Source: Oscillatoria sp. (GTDB lineage: Bacteria; Cyanobacteriota; Cyanobacteriia; Cyanobacteriales; Laspinemataceae). From it: 64,000 nt of DNA. Below are positions 6,795-15,316 of the stretch, one piece after another (within the stretch, counting starts at the first letter, position 1; each line of letters opens with the position of its first letter). The notes under the pieces were generated by a model. That model ran no database searches. It was not told where the DNA came from and saw only the letters and a list, made by a program, of their open reading frames with translations. Location: positions 1 through 64,000 of the forward strand of contig JAABSJ010000001.1 in assembly GCA_011390515.1 (NCBI GenBank), in the 5' to 3' direction. Both the position numbers and the translations under genes were made by a program.

Positions 6795-8666
6795 TTACAC
6801 TGAAGGACGATTAACCACCACTTTATCCAGCAACTTTTGCTGAGTAATGTAACCCAACTCATAACAATATCCCGGCAACACATCTAATTTCTGCCGGACT
6901 CGTTGACAAGCTCTGCTCCGTCCGAACTCCGTGGGTTTGCTCATCACCCAGTTGACATGAGCTTCTTTATTCAGCGCCTTCCGGATTTTGACAATCTGCT
7001 TAATTAATTTCCGGGCTTTTTCCGCATCATCACTCTCTAAATACTCCCACTGGCCATAATTAGATACCGCATATTTATGGGCTTTATCCAATAAATAATG
7101 CAACGCTTTAAACAGCAATTTTAAATCCGACTTCATCAGCATTTCCACCTTTAAAGTCTTCTGCATAATTTCCGCGTCGCTCATGCTAATAAATTTCTGC
7201 AAATCACAAAACTTATATTCCAAAGCCGAAACCGCTTTATAGATATCATCCAAAGTCCGGTCAATTTCATCAGAAATTAGTTGTTGTTGTTCCGGTAGAA
7301 ACAGAGTACCTTGATGAGCGCGATAGGCGATTCCTTCTAATACCGGATAGTCACAAATCCCGGTTTTACGATATTCGGAAGTAAATCGAGCAATCAAGCG
7401 TTCCTCATACCGTTCTTCTTTAGAGGGGTTGGGACGGTGGCGATTCAAATTCATTTGGCGAATAGTTTCTAACCACTCTCGCACCGCTGCCTCCACCTCG
7501 GGATTATGAGAAATTTTAGTGTTTCTCCCCCGCGCATGAGCGACCGTAATATAACAAGCGGTGATACTGGTAATGGTCGAGAGCATAAAGAAGAATAACG
7601 AAAATCCCAACCGGGAAAAATTCAGGGCGAATAGATTCCCGAAGAAATTACTAGAGGCGAGGCGAACTTCTTCAACTCCAGAGGTTATTTCTCCATATTC
7701 GTTAAAATAGCGACTAAAAACAAGGGGTAATTCTCGGTTGAGAAAAATCAGGTCATTTCCCAATTCACTGCGAGTTTTCAGCTTTTTTTCCCAGTCTTCT
7801 CGAACTGCAAAGGTTTCAGTGCGGATGCGATCGGCTTTTTGACAGAGGGGTAGGTTTTCCTCCGGGACGCGACTCCAATCCCGTTCGCGATCGGCGACGG
7901 CACCGTTGGTTTCCACGTAGAGAGAATCCCAACGCGGATCGGTACGCGGAATTTGGGATAAAAGTTGAAGGTTTTCCTGACATTGAGCAAAGGTGCGTTC
8001 GTAAGCGTCAGTATCGGGTTCGACTTGACGAATTTTGCGGTCATGTTCTTCGATTAATTCTTCCGCAAGTTTATAGCTTAAAGCGGGGCGATTGTTAATT
8101 AATTCTGACCCAATTCCCGCCACAAAAGATTGCAGAATACTCATCAGTAAAAAACCTGCAAAACCCACCTGCGCCCAATATTTTTTACCCGGTCGGTTTC
8201 CGGCAGTGGCAGTTCCGGCGAGGTTGGTCCAATTAAGGACAATGAGGTTTAAGACAAAACTGGCAACGGGCGCTACCCAAACATTTCCTATGCCTTTAAA
8301 GGCAAACAACAGAATGGGAAAGTTGGTGATGGCATTAATTAAGGTGGCACCGGAGACAATATCGGCGGTAATTTCCGAATCTCTGCGGACATCTCTGGGG
8401 ACAAAGGCTTCACCATCAAAATGCCTAGGGTTGGCTTGGAGAAAGCCTAATACATAAAGAATGGGGGGTTTCGGGTTGAGGGAATAATAGAAGTTCCAAA
8501 ACCATCCTTGCCGTCGGGACCGTTTGACGAGTCCTACATAGTCGGGATTTTTTTCTAACCATTGAATTAATAACAAATCGTCGCTGAGTGATGCTGAAGG
8601 GCGATGCGATCCGTTCAGCGGTTCGAGTTCATTAGAGCGCACTAAATCGAATTTGTCGCTTTTCAT
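6795..8666 (-). CDS. Multi-pass membrane protein with large soluble helical domains, unknown
   Basis: A 623-aa protein I do not recognise. Hydrophobic segments lie near residues 104-120, 126-144, 162-182 and 357-378 (FSLFFFMLSTITSITACYITVA). Between the third and fourth is a charged, probably extracytoplasmic domain of about 150 residues. The C-terminal 230 residues are soluble and helical and rich in Lys/Glu. Acidic and basic pairs are plentiful, but no catalytic motif stands out. The gene stands alone with its own terminator. It is at the edge of the conflict-gene region, and whether it belongs to that region is only inference. Confidence 0.7.
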   Translation of the reverse strand: MKSDKFDLVRSNELEPLNGSHRPSASLSDDLLLIQWLEKNPDYVGLVKRSRRQGWFWNFYYSLNPKPPILYVLGFLQANPRHFDGEAFVPRDVRRDSEITADIVSGATLINAITNFPILLFAFKGIGNVWVAPVASFVLNLIVLNWTNLAGTATAGNRPGKKYWAQVGFAGFLLMSILQSFVAGIGSELINNRPALSYKLAEELIEEHDRKIRQVEPDTDAYERTFAQCQENLQLLSQIPRTDPRWDSLYVETNGAVADRERDWSRVPEENLPLCQKADRIRTETFAVREDWEKKLKTRSELGNDLIFLNRELPLVFSRYFNEYGEITSGVEEVRLASSNFFGNLFALNFSRLGFSLFFFMLSTITSITACYITVAHARGRNTKISHNPEVEAAVREWLETIRQMNLNRHRPNPSKEERYEERLIARFTSEYRKTGICDYPVLEGIAYRAHQGTLFLPEQQQLISDEIDRTLDDIYKAVSALEYKFCDLQKFISMSDAEIMQKTLKVEMLMKSDLKLLFKALHYLLDKAHKYAVSNYGQWEYLESDDAEKARKLIKQIVKIRKALNKEAHVNWVMSKPTEFGRSRACQRVRQKLDVLPGYCYELGYITQQKLLDKVVVNRPSV

Positions 8667-9340
8667 AGAAGGTGTATGCCTACCGAAAAAGTGTCGGGAA
8701 AACCTGATTGCAGTGGGGGTAATATCAGCACAATTCTGAGCGTCAGATTATGCAGACTAAGATTGCGATCGCCCCGGGAAGTAGGAGGGCGCAACTCTTG
8801 ATTGCAGGAACGGTTGGGGCCAAATACGCAAGTTATCACGAAATCGGGTTTAGCTTTGGAATGCAATAAACGAGAAAATATTTCCGGCTAAATTGCGGTA
8901 ATCGGTAGTGCATACAGAGGTTTTGAGTTGAGAAGTGGGCAGATGGAGTGCCAACGGGGGTTGGCCGATGCTCCGTTTGGTAACAGGTCTTGCTTATTTT
9001 ACTAAAGCAAACCCCAAGTTGTGGGGATTTTGGACAAACTCTGCTGAAACTCGCGGCATCGCAAGGGAAGAGCGTTTTTTGGGGCGATCGCCCTCCCTGC
9101 AAATCAGGGTCCTTCCTCCTCAACAGGGTCCTTTAAGGGATTTCCAGAAAAAAAGTTCTGCATTAGAAGTTTTGCAGAATTGGAAAAGCCCCCCTTAATA
9201 AGGGGGGTTGGGGGGATCTCTTCTAAAAGATTTTGAAGAGTTTATTGTTTGGAGTTCCCTAACCATCCCTGACCCCATCGGATTCCCCCCCCTGGGGATT
9301 GGCAAGAAACCCCCGGGAATGGGGGCCTAAATGGCCGAGT
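8667..9340. other. 674-bp spacer with a decayed family C repeat
   Basis: No credible gene. Positions about 9160-9241 carry a degenerate family C repeat (AGTTTTGCAG, then CCCCCCTTAATAAGGGGGG, then GATTTTGAAGAG). Positions 9307-9325 form a weak hairpin CCCCC/GGGGG with three T residues on the minus strand, a possible terminator for the CHAT-WD40 gene. The promoter of the 623-aa gene should be in the left part. Confidence 0.6.
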
Positions 9341-11476
9341 TTACAGCAGCGAAGATCCATCTGGAAACCACCGCCAAATTTTAATTGTTTTATCTTGACT
9401 TCCACTAATTAAAGTCTGTCCATCGGGACTAAATGCCAGAGAATTAACCGTGTCAGAATGTCCGAGGGTTTGCAGGGTTTTTCCAGTGCTTAAATCCCAA
9501 ATTCTAATGGTATGATCGCGACCACCACTGGCCAAAGTTTTGCCATCGGGAGCAATGGCGATCGCTTGGATAGTATCTGAATGACCTTTGAGGGTCTGCT
9601 GCAACTGGCGATCGACCCACCGCCAAATTTTAATCACATCCTCAGTACCCCCACTCGCTAAAAATTCCCCATCAGAACTCATCGCTAAACTATACACTTC
9701 TACATCCCGACTAAACCAAGATTGGGCCGGACTCAACCAACCGTCAGGTCCAACTAAAGTATGAATCAGTTCTCCTTGTTCCGGATTCCAAATTTTAATC
9801 GTGCCATCCAAACTGCTACTAATAATTGAGCCATCTTGAGGATGAAAAATCACCGACTGAACCGCCCAAACATGACCGCGCAAAGTACCAATAATTTTTT
9901 CTCGCTCAATATCCCAAACCTTAATCGTACTATCAACATTATGACCACTAGCGATGTACTTACCACGGGAATCAAAGGCAATACTCCAAATCGCTAAGGC
10001 CACCCAATCATTCCCTCGCAGAGTCGTTTTCAATTCCACCCGATTCTGTTCCCCATCCACCTCCCAAAGTTTAATCGTGCCATCGGGAAAGAAACTCGCA
10101 CTCGCCAGAATTCCATCGGGACTAAACTGCACCGAAGTCACCGTTCCCGTATGTCCTTTCAACGTTTTTTTGAGTTCCCCCCTCTGCAAATCCCAGAGTT
10201 TAATCGTTTGGTCAAAACTGCCACTGGCAATCATCCCACCATCAGGACTAACCGCCACCGATTTAACCCCGGCAGAATGTCCCATTAGGGTTGTCACTTC
10301 CTGCCAAATCGGCTGATTTGTGACGACTCCCGGAGAAAGTACAGGAACTTTTATGGGGATTTTAGTTGGAATTTTCGGCCAAATGAGCGGGGTTTGCGCG
10401 GGATTCTGGCAAAGAATCGGCAACCAACTCACCCCTGGATATTGGGTTTCCCAAAATTCTAAACTATCTTTGGCCTCTTTCATGGCGACATACAAAGATT
10501 TGCCTTGAGAAAAACCCTGAAGAAACTTTTTAATAAACGCCACAGCAAAATCCCCCGGCACAGGTTCCCGCATCACCATCACTTGGGGGATATTGAGATT
10601 TGCCAATTCAGTCGCTAAACCTAATCCATCACAGGAATTAAAAATTGCTAATTGCAACCCGCGATTTAGGGCTTTTCGGAGGGATATTTTCAACCCATCA
10701 ATGGTTAATCCATAGTCATCAGTAATTAAAAATTTAGCAATTTCTCCCTCCCTGTAACTGTAACTATGTCCAGCAAAAAAAAGAATATCCCATCCCATGT
10801 CATCTTGTAGCGCATCATATAATTGAGCCGGTTCATGGGGATTGGGAAACCAAGTTTCAGCATGGAGTAATCCCTCCAGTTCTTGTTTCTCTTCTTCGGG
10901 ATTAATATCTTTTCCTGTGCTGAGAATGGCTAAAATCCTCACTTTTTCACGGGCGATCGCATTCGGTGCCAGGTTGATGCGACTGTATTCTGGCGGCACT
11001 AAAGCAATTTCTGCATGAGCATAGCGCTCAAAAATATCCCATTCATTCCAAGGGAGTTTTTTCAAGAATGGGTCACTGGTTTGAAGAAAAACCCGAATCT
11101 CTTCAAATTCATCGGGTAGATGCTGTAAAAAAGTTTCCCGCATCTTTTGAAGTTCTCTGGATTCTGATTTGAGCCAATCTTTAAATGAGGTTTTCAACTC
11201 CTTCTGAGAGTTTTTGCATTTTTCTAGAGCTTCTTCCGTGGGAGTAACAGTAGTTTTGGATGTCCCTGGGGAAGTTTTAATTCTCCTATTGCCGACTTTT
11301 ATCTTTATAAAATCGCGCTGCCAGGTTTCGTAAAGCTCAGGAATACTGGGTGATGGAGGCAAATTCCCGATCACTTCTGACAGAGGATTGCCTCGTTCTT
11401 CCCTAATTTCGAGTCTCATCGGAAATCCGGTATTAAAATCTCCGTGACCCATTGTGAAAATCGCGATTTTAGTCAT
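9341..11476 (-). CDS. CHAT-domain (caspase-like) protease with C-terminal WD40 propeller
   Basis: A 711-aa protein. Residues about 120-160 hold the LPWxEWDIFERY segment typical of cyanobacterial CHAT proteins. The CHAT peptidase core spans about 175-355 and shows the catalytic pair His237 (FFAGHS) and Cys282 (FNSCDG). A Pro-rich linker near residues 365-380 leads to exactly seven WD40 repeats (about 392-711), recognised by SPDG and IKLWD/IKIW motifs, enough for one closed propeller. CHAT enzymes are cysteine proteases related to separase and caspases. The propeller would be the sensor or substrate-binding part. The gene heads a minus-strand block with a CHAT fragment, a DUF1822-like protein, a kinase and a STAND ATPase, suggesting a stress or conflict response. 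Both catalytic residues are present, so it should be active. Confidence 0.9.
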   Translation of the reverse strand: MTKIAIFTMGHGDFNTGFPMRLEIREERGNPLSEVIGNLPPSPSIPELYETWQRDFIKIKVGNRRIKTSPGTSKTTVTPTEEALEKCKNSQKELKTSFKDWLKSESRELQKMRETFLQHLPDEFEEIRVFLQTSDPFLKKLPWNEWDIFERYAHAEIALVPPEYSRINLAPNAIAREKVRILAILSTGKDINPEEEKQELEGLLHAETWFPNPHEPAQLYDALQDDMGWDILFFAGHSYSYREGEIAKFLITDDYGLTIDGLKISLRKALNRGLQLAIFNSCDGLGLATELANLNIPQVMVMREPVPGDFAVAFIKKFLQGFSQGKSLYVAMKEAKDSLEFWETQYPGVSWLPILCQNPAQTPLIWPKIPTKIPIKVPVLSPGVVTNQPIWQEVTTLMGHSAGVKSVAVSPDGGMIASGSFDQTIKLWDLQRGELKKTLKGHTGTVTSVQFSPDGILASASFFPDGTIKLWEVDGEQNRVELKTTLRGNDWVALAIWSIAFDSRGKYIASGHNVDSTIKVWDIEREKIIGTLRGHVWAVQSVIFHPQDGSIISSSLDGTIKIWNPEQGELIHTLVGPDGWLSPAQSWFSRDVEVYSLAMSSDGEFLASGGTEDVIKIWRWVDRQLQQTLKGHSDTIQAIAIAPDGKTLASGGRDHTIRIWDLSTGKTLQTLGHSDTVNSLAFSPDGQTLISGSQDKTIKIWRWFPDGSSLL

Positions 11477-11513
11477 GGCAATTATGGAGTAAATAATAAT
11501 TTATAACTTTGGT

Positions 11514-11697
11514 TTAGATACAGTCATAAACCGGCGTATCATCAAAATCCGGCAGGGGACTATACTCGGTTAAAGTGAGCGCAAATTCTGCCTGGGGATA
11601 GCGATCGCGAAAGATATCCCACTCCTGCCAAGGCAGTTGCCGAAGCAGGCGATCGCCGGATTGCTTTTCCTCCCCTGACCCAGGGAATCAACTGCAG
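11514..11697 (-). pseudogene. Fragment of a second CHAT-type gene
   Basis: Translated on the minus strand, this stretch reads LLRQLPWQEWDIF followed by PQAEFALTLTEYSPLPDFDD and ends in TAA at 11514. It matches residues about 137-166 of the adjacent CHAT-WD40 protein (LKKLPWNEWDIF) but is not identical. It has no start codon, and an in-frame stop precedes it near 11680. It is therefore the tail of a truncated paralogue rather than a gene. Confidence 0.75.
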
Positions 11698-11703
11698 AAA
11701 ACC

Positions 11704-12792
11704 CTAAATTATCAACCGTTCAGTTGTACTCAATTCTCCCAATTCCAATTTAATCATAAACCCTTCCCCCGGTTCCCCACTCAAAGGTTGTTCAATGCAA
11801 TTGTTCCCCCGTCCTGCGCTTACTTCCTCCAAAATCTCTCCCTGCTCATCCAAAACCATTAATTTGAGTTGTTCAGGCAAAACAGTTGACTCTTGAATCG
11901 GAAAAACCCGCACTAAAATATCAACTTCTCCCTCAGATTCCTGGGCAATCTTCACCAATAGCGCTAAAGACGCCGTTCCCAAAACAATCGATTTTCCCTG
12001 TTGAATCGTCGGCAGATCCGGTCCCGGTTCGATATCTTTGGCATAACTAGCTAAATCCGAACGAAAGGCAGGCGATCGCATTCCAAACAATTCATCAATC
12101 GTCTGCCATCCCGCCTCAATCGCTTGATTCAACTGATTTTCCAGCCACGCACTCAAATTCACAGGGTCCGGTTGTGCGCTCACGGGTTCTAACTCTACGT
12201 CTAAAACCGTTACTCCTAACTGTTCCGAGAGTTCTCCCGTTTCAAACAGTTCCCGAACTCGCTCAAATCCTCCTAAATAGCCATTAAATACTAACCGGAT
12301 GCTGCCTTCTTCAATTCTATAGAGTCGGATCGAAGCATTACCCGTAATTGTTTTCAGAAAAATTTTGATTTTTTCGAGGAGGTCAGGGGGCATTTCCGGA
12401 AGGTCAATATGTATCGTCCATTTGACCCGTTTATCCCCATCTAGGGGGAGATTAGTGCGTTTATATCCTAAATTTTCTAACAAAGTTGGAACCACAGACC
12501 AAGCAATTTCTGGTCGATTCCCGGTTTTTTGCTCCACCAGGGTTTCAATGTATCGATACAAGCTATTGCTCAAGTTGACCTGTAAACCCTTAACTTGAAT
12601 ATGAAGCAGTTTTGCAATTTGTTGGGGTCGGTAATGACAAAGCAATCCACATAGACAGTCTGATTCTTGCTGCGAGAGTGTTTGCTGCCTTTGTGCATTG
12701 CGATAAAGGGTTTTGGCTTCCCCTAAGTCTATGGAAAGTTCCTCCAGTTTCCATTGTTCCCCCGCTTGTGTTACGATTTGGTCAATGTTCAT
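11704..12792 (-). CDS. HTH plus DUF1822-like protein of conflict-system type
   Basis: A 362-aa protein from the ATG at 12792, which has an excellent ribosome-binding site (GGAGGAG, 3-4 bp away); an ATG 27 bp upstream is less likely. Residues about 40-75 look like a LuxR-type helix-turn-helix domain found at the N-terminus of cyanobacterial STAND and CHAT proteins (CGLLCHYRPQQIAKLL, then LYRYIETL). Residues about 120-200 form a small alpha/beta domain with a GSIRLVFNG turn that resembles short effector-associated adaptor domains. The C-terminal half (WQTIDELFG near 230, then a beta-rich tail) resembles DUF1822. No catalytic residues are seen. It may act as an adaptor linking a sensor to an effector; that role is inference. 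Confidence 0.7.
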   Translation of the reverse strand: MNIDQIVTQAGEQWKLEELSIDLGEAKTLYRNAQRQQTLSQQESDCLCGLLCHYRPQQIAKLLHIQVKGLQVNLSNSLYRYIETLVEQKTGNRPEIAWSVVPTLLENLGYKRTNLPLDGDKRVKWTIHIDLPEMPPDLLEKIKIFLKTITGNASIRLYRIEEGSIRLVFNGYLGGFERVRELFETGELSEQLGVTVLDVELEPVSAQPDPVNLSAWLENQLNQAIEAGWQTIDELFGMRSPAFRSDLASYAKDIEPGPDLPTIQQGKSIVLGTASLALLVKIAQESEGEVDILVRVFPIQESTVLPEQLKLMVLDEQGEILEEVSAGRGNNCIEQPLSGEPGEGFMIKLELGELSTTERLII

Positions 12793-13047
12793 GACTCCTC
12801 CACAGTAAATAGCTAACATTCAAGCCAAACAGCTAATCCGGTTACTAATGGTTGTTAGTAACTACCAACTCCCAGATTATGATATAAACAAAAAAGGGGA
12901 TAATTTAAGATGTCAATAGCGATATTTTTGCCTGAAATCATTACTAACAAATCGGCTAACCTTCTTTAGTAAACAACCGGATGTTCTCAAGGCTAGGCTT
13001 GGGGTAATTCAAAAGAAGTCCAAGCGAATCCCGCAGGAGTTGACATC

Positions 13048-13242
13048 ATGCCTAGCAAATTAGAAATTCTCGTGAATATTGCGATTACCTCCCTTTTTAT
13101 GGCTGCTTCTAATTTTAGCAGCATCGGAGACCAAATCCAATCCATTGCCAACGCCGGGTTTTCCCAAGAAATCATTGAGTCTCAAAACTCCGTTACTTGT
13201 GAGTGTCCGAACCAACCTCCAACCAGCTTCACCCGTGAGTAA
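13048..13242 (+). CDS. Small hypothetical protein (64 aa)
   Basis: The frame starts at an ATG with AGGAG 8 bp upstream, which favours a real gene. The first 24 residues (MPSKLEILVNIAITSLFMAA) are weakly hydrophobic and amphipathic, and the C-terminus contains a CEC motif. It is on the strand opposite to its neighbours, in the gap between the DUF1822-like gene and the kinase gene. No family is recognised. Confidence 0.45.
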   Translation: MPSKLEILVNIAITSLFMAASNFSSIGDQIQSIANAGFSQEIIESQNSVTCECPNQPPTSFTRE

Positions 13243-13408
13243 GAGACTCCCTTACTCCCTAAACCAGTAGTATCGAAAGGCGATCGCCCTGTCGGAAATT
13301 TCCGAGTTGCGATCGCCCTTCTGATTCAATCCTACCAGCTTCTGGAGACTGGAGAACAAGGCTCGATGGGATTTACAGGAGTTTTTCCCAATCTGAGGGC
13401 TAATTTTT

Positions 13409-15154
13409 TTATTCGGGTTTGGGGAGGTGACTCGTTGTGGTACTGTTCAAGGCTAAAACCCAGGTTTCCACTTCGGGTTTGTGCGGGTTGGGTTGATACC
13501 GAATCCGGCAATTTTCTGCTGCATTTTCTGCCCCGATATTATCCCCCATATCGGACAATACTTTGGCTAATAGGCAATAGGCATCGGGTTTTTCGTCGTT
13601 GAGTAGAATAGCATTTCTTAAATGGAATTCAGCCTGTGAATAGTCTTTTTTGAGCCAATAAAGCCACCCTAAATTTTTATGAACATCCGATTTGGTTAAC
13701 ATTTCATCTGCCCGTTCCAACCCTGCTTTCAGCCGTTCGAGGGCTTGATCGTAACTTCCCTTTAAAATATAAAAACGACCTAGGTTGTTCAGAGCAGCAG
13801 AGGCGGCCCGATCGCTGGATGATGCACTGGCTTCAGAATAATGAGCGATCGCGCATTCAAAGTTCTCCAATTTCTCACAAGTTGCGCCTAACCCATACTG
13901 AGCACTCGCAAATTCTGGCTCGACTATCAAGGCCATTTTATACAACCATTCCGCCGTTTCTAGGCGATCGCTAGTATGCTGGTCCGTCGCGAGATCATTG
14001 AGTTTCCAGGCAATTGGGGAGGAAATCAAAGGCATCAATCCCCTCACTGCAACTACTCCTAATAATCCGGTCAAAGCAATTATAGCAATGATAGGAGAAT
14101 AGATAAACTTGGGAATTCGAGTTCCGATCCGATTCCAAATTACAGAGTCAAGGACTGGATTAGCCTCCACCACCGGATTGTTTCCCTGATTAACGTCTCC
14201 CCCAAATTGAATCTCATCTAACTGGTTTAACAGGATTTCAGGATTGCGAGTTCGCTGAGAAGATATGGGGTGAATTAACTGATTAATCACCCCTGCCAAA
14301 GCCGGATTCAAATCCGGGCAAACTGCTTGCCAACCGACTAATTCTTCAGTTTCTGGGTCCTCAAATTCTAGGGGTGAACTGCCAGTTACCAAATAAATCA
14401 TCGTGCGTCCTAGGGCAAATAAATCCGATTTTGGAAGCGCTTTCCCTTGGATTTGCTCTGGTGCGGTATATCCTTCAGAAATCACCCGGGTGACGGTTTG
14501 CTGTTCTCGTTTTTCGACCAAGCTGGCGCTGACTTCCCGGGCGGTTCCAAAGTCAATTAAAACCAGTTCCCCATTGGGACGTCGCATAATATTTGAGGGT
14601 TTAATATCTCGATGAAAAAAGCCTTTGCTATGAACAAACTTTAATAGTTCTGCTAATTGACGTAAAATTTCTAAAGCCTGATGGTTAGAAATTGGACTCT
14701 GTTTGGTGACCCATTGCTCTAAATTGATTCCCTCAATTTTCTCCTGGACTAAACAGCGGAGAATAGTACCTGACTTTAAGGTAACCAGAAAGGGACTATA
14801 AGGGTCAACGGTTGGAATTTGGGGATGTTTGAGGGCGGTTAAGACCCGCGCTTCTTGCTCAAACAGGCGAATTAATGCCCGGTTATCGGTGGGTTTGAGG
14901 ACTTTTAAAACTTTCAGGGGATTGTGGGTTTGAGCGTTATCCCCCCAATCCTCGACTTCAAATAGTTCGGTGGAAGTGGGTTGAGTCAGGGGTCGTAGGG
15001 GAGAGATGAGGCGATAGCGATCGCCGATAAACAATGGGGTACCACAGCTTTGACAAACTTGCTCGGTTTCGGGGTTTTGTCGATGTTGGCATTGGGGATT
15101 AATGCAGTAATTTACCCACTCTAGGGAATCGGTTAATTTGTGGCGATCGCTCAT
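13409..15154 (-). CDS. Zn-ribbon Ser/Thr protein kinase with transmembrane segment and TPR repeats
   Basis: A 581-aa protein. Four cysteines (17, 22, 34, 37; C-x4-C-x11-C-x2-C) form a probable N-terminal zinc ribbon. The kinase domain (about 46-315) has Lys84, Glu101, the catalytic loop HRDIKPSN (181-188), DFG (201-203) and the APE segment near 231, so it should be active; the glycine-rich loop is poorly conserved. A hydrophobic segment at about 350-375 would cross the membrane. At least four TPR-like helical pairs follow (about 395-560) and would lie on the other side. This layout matches cyanobacterial Hanks-type kinases. It lies 163 bp downstream of the STAND ATPase gene on the same strand, separated by a repeat element, so joint transcription is uncertain. 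Confidence 0.9.
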   Translation of the reverse strand: MSDRHKLTDSLEWVNYCINPQCQHRQNPETEQVCQSCGTPLFIGDRYRLISPLRPLTQPTSTELFEVEDWGDNAQTHNPLKVLKVLKPTDNRALIRLFEQEARVLTALKHPQIPTVDPYSPFLVTLKSGTILRCLVQEKIEGINLEQWVTKQSPISNHQALEILRQLAELLKFVHSKGFFHRDIKPSNIMRRPNGELVLIDFGTAREVSASLVEKREQQTVTRVISEGYTAPEQIQGKALPKSDLFALGRTMIYLVTGSSPLEFEDPETEELVGWQAVCPDLNPALAGVINQLIHPISSQRTRNPEILLNQLDEIQFGGDVNQGNNPVVEANPVLDSVIWNRIGTRIPKFIYSPIIAIIALTGLLGVVAVRGLMPLISSPIAWKLNDLATDQHTSDRLETAEWLYKMALIVEPEFASAQYGLGATCEKLENFECAIAHYSEASASSSDRAASAALNNLGRFYILKGSYDQALERLKAGLERADEMLTKSDVHKNLGWLYWLKKDYSQAEFHLRNAILLNDEKPDAYCLLAKVLSDMGDNIGAENAAENCRIRYQPNPHKPEVETWVLALNSTTTSHLPKPE

Positions 15155-15192
15155 GATTCACACCCCCTTTGCTTTCAGGTTTTTGATGAATA

Positions 15193-15283
15193 CAGGACTT
15201 CCGAATATTGGGAGACAAACCCCTATCTGTAGAGGCGATTCGCGAATCGCCTCTACAGAGATAGAGGGAATGCGTAAGTCCTG
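15193..15283. repeat. Short inverted-repeat element, family D (AGGACTT...AAGTCCT)
   Basis: About 90 bp with ends CAGGACTT and GCGTAAGTCCTG. The centre is the near-perfect palindrome CTGTAGAGGCGATTCGCGAA/TCGCCTCTACAG. Related copies lie at 29902-30005 and 33723-33830. It separates the STAND ATPase and kinase genes. Confidence 0.85.
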
Positions 15284-15316
15284 GAATAATTTAAAATCGG
15301 TTAAATCTATCATACT

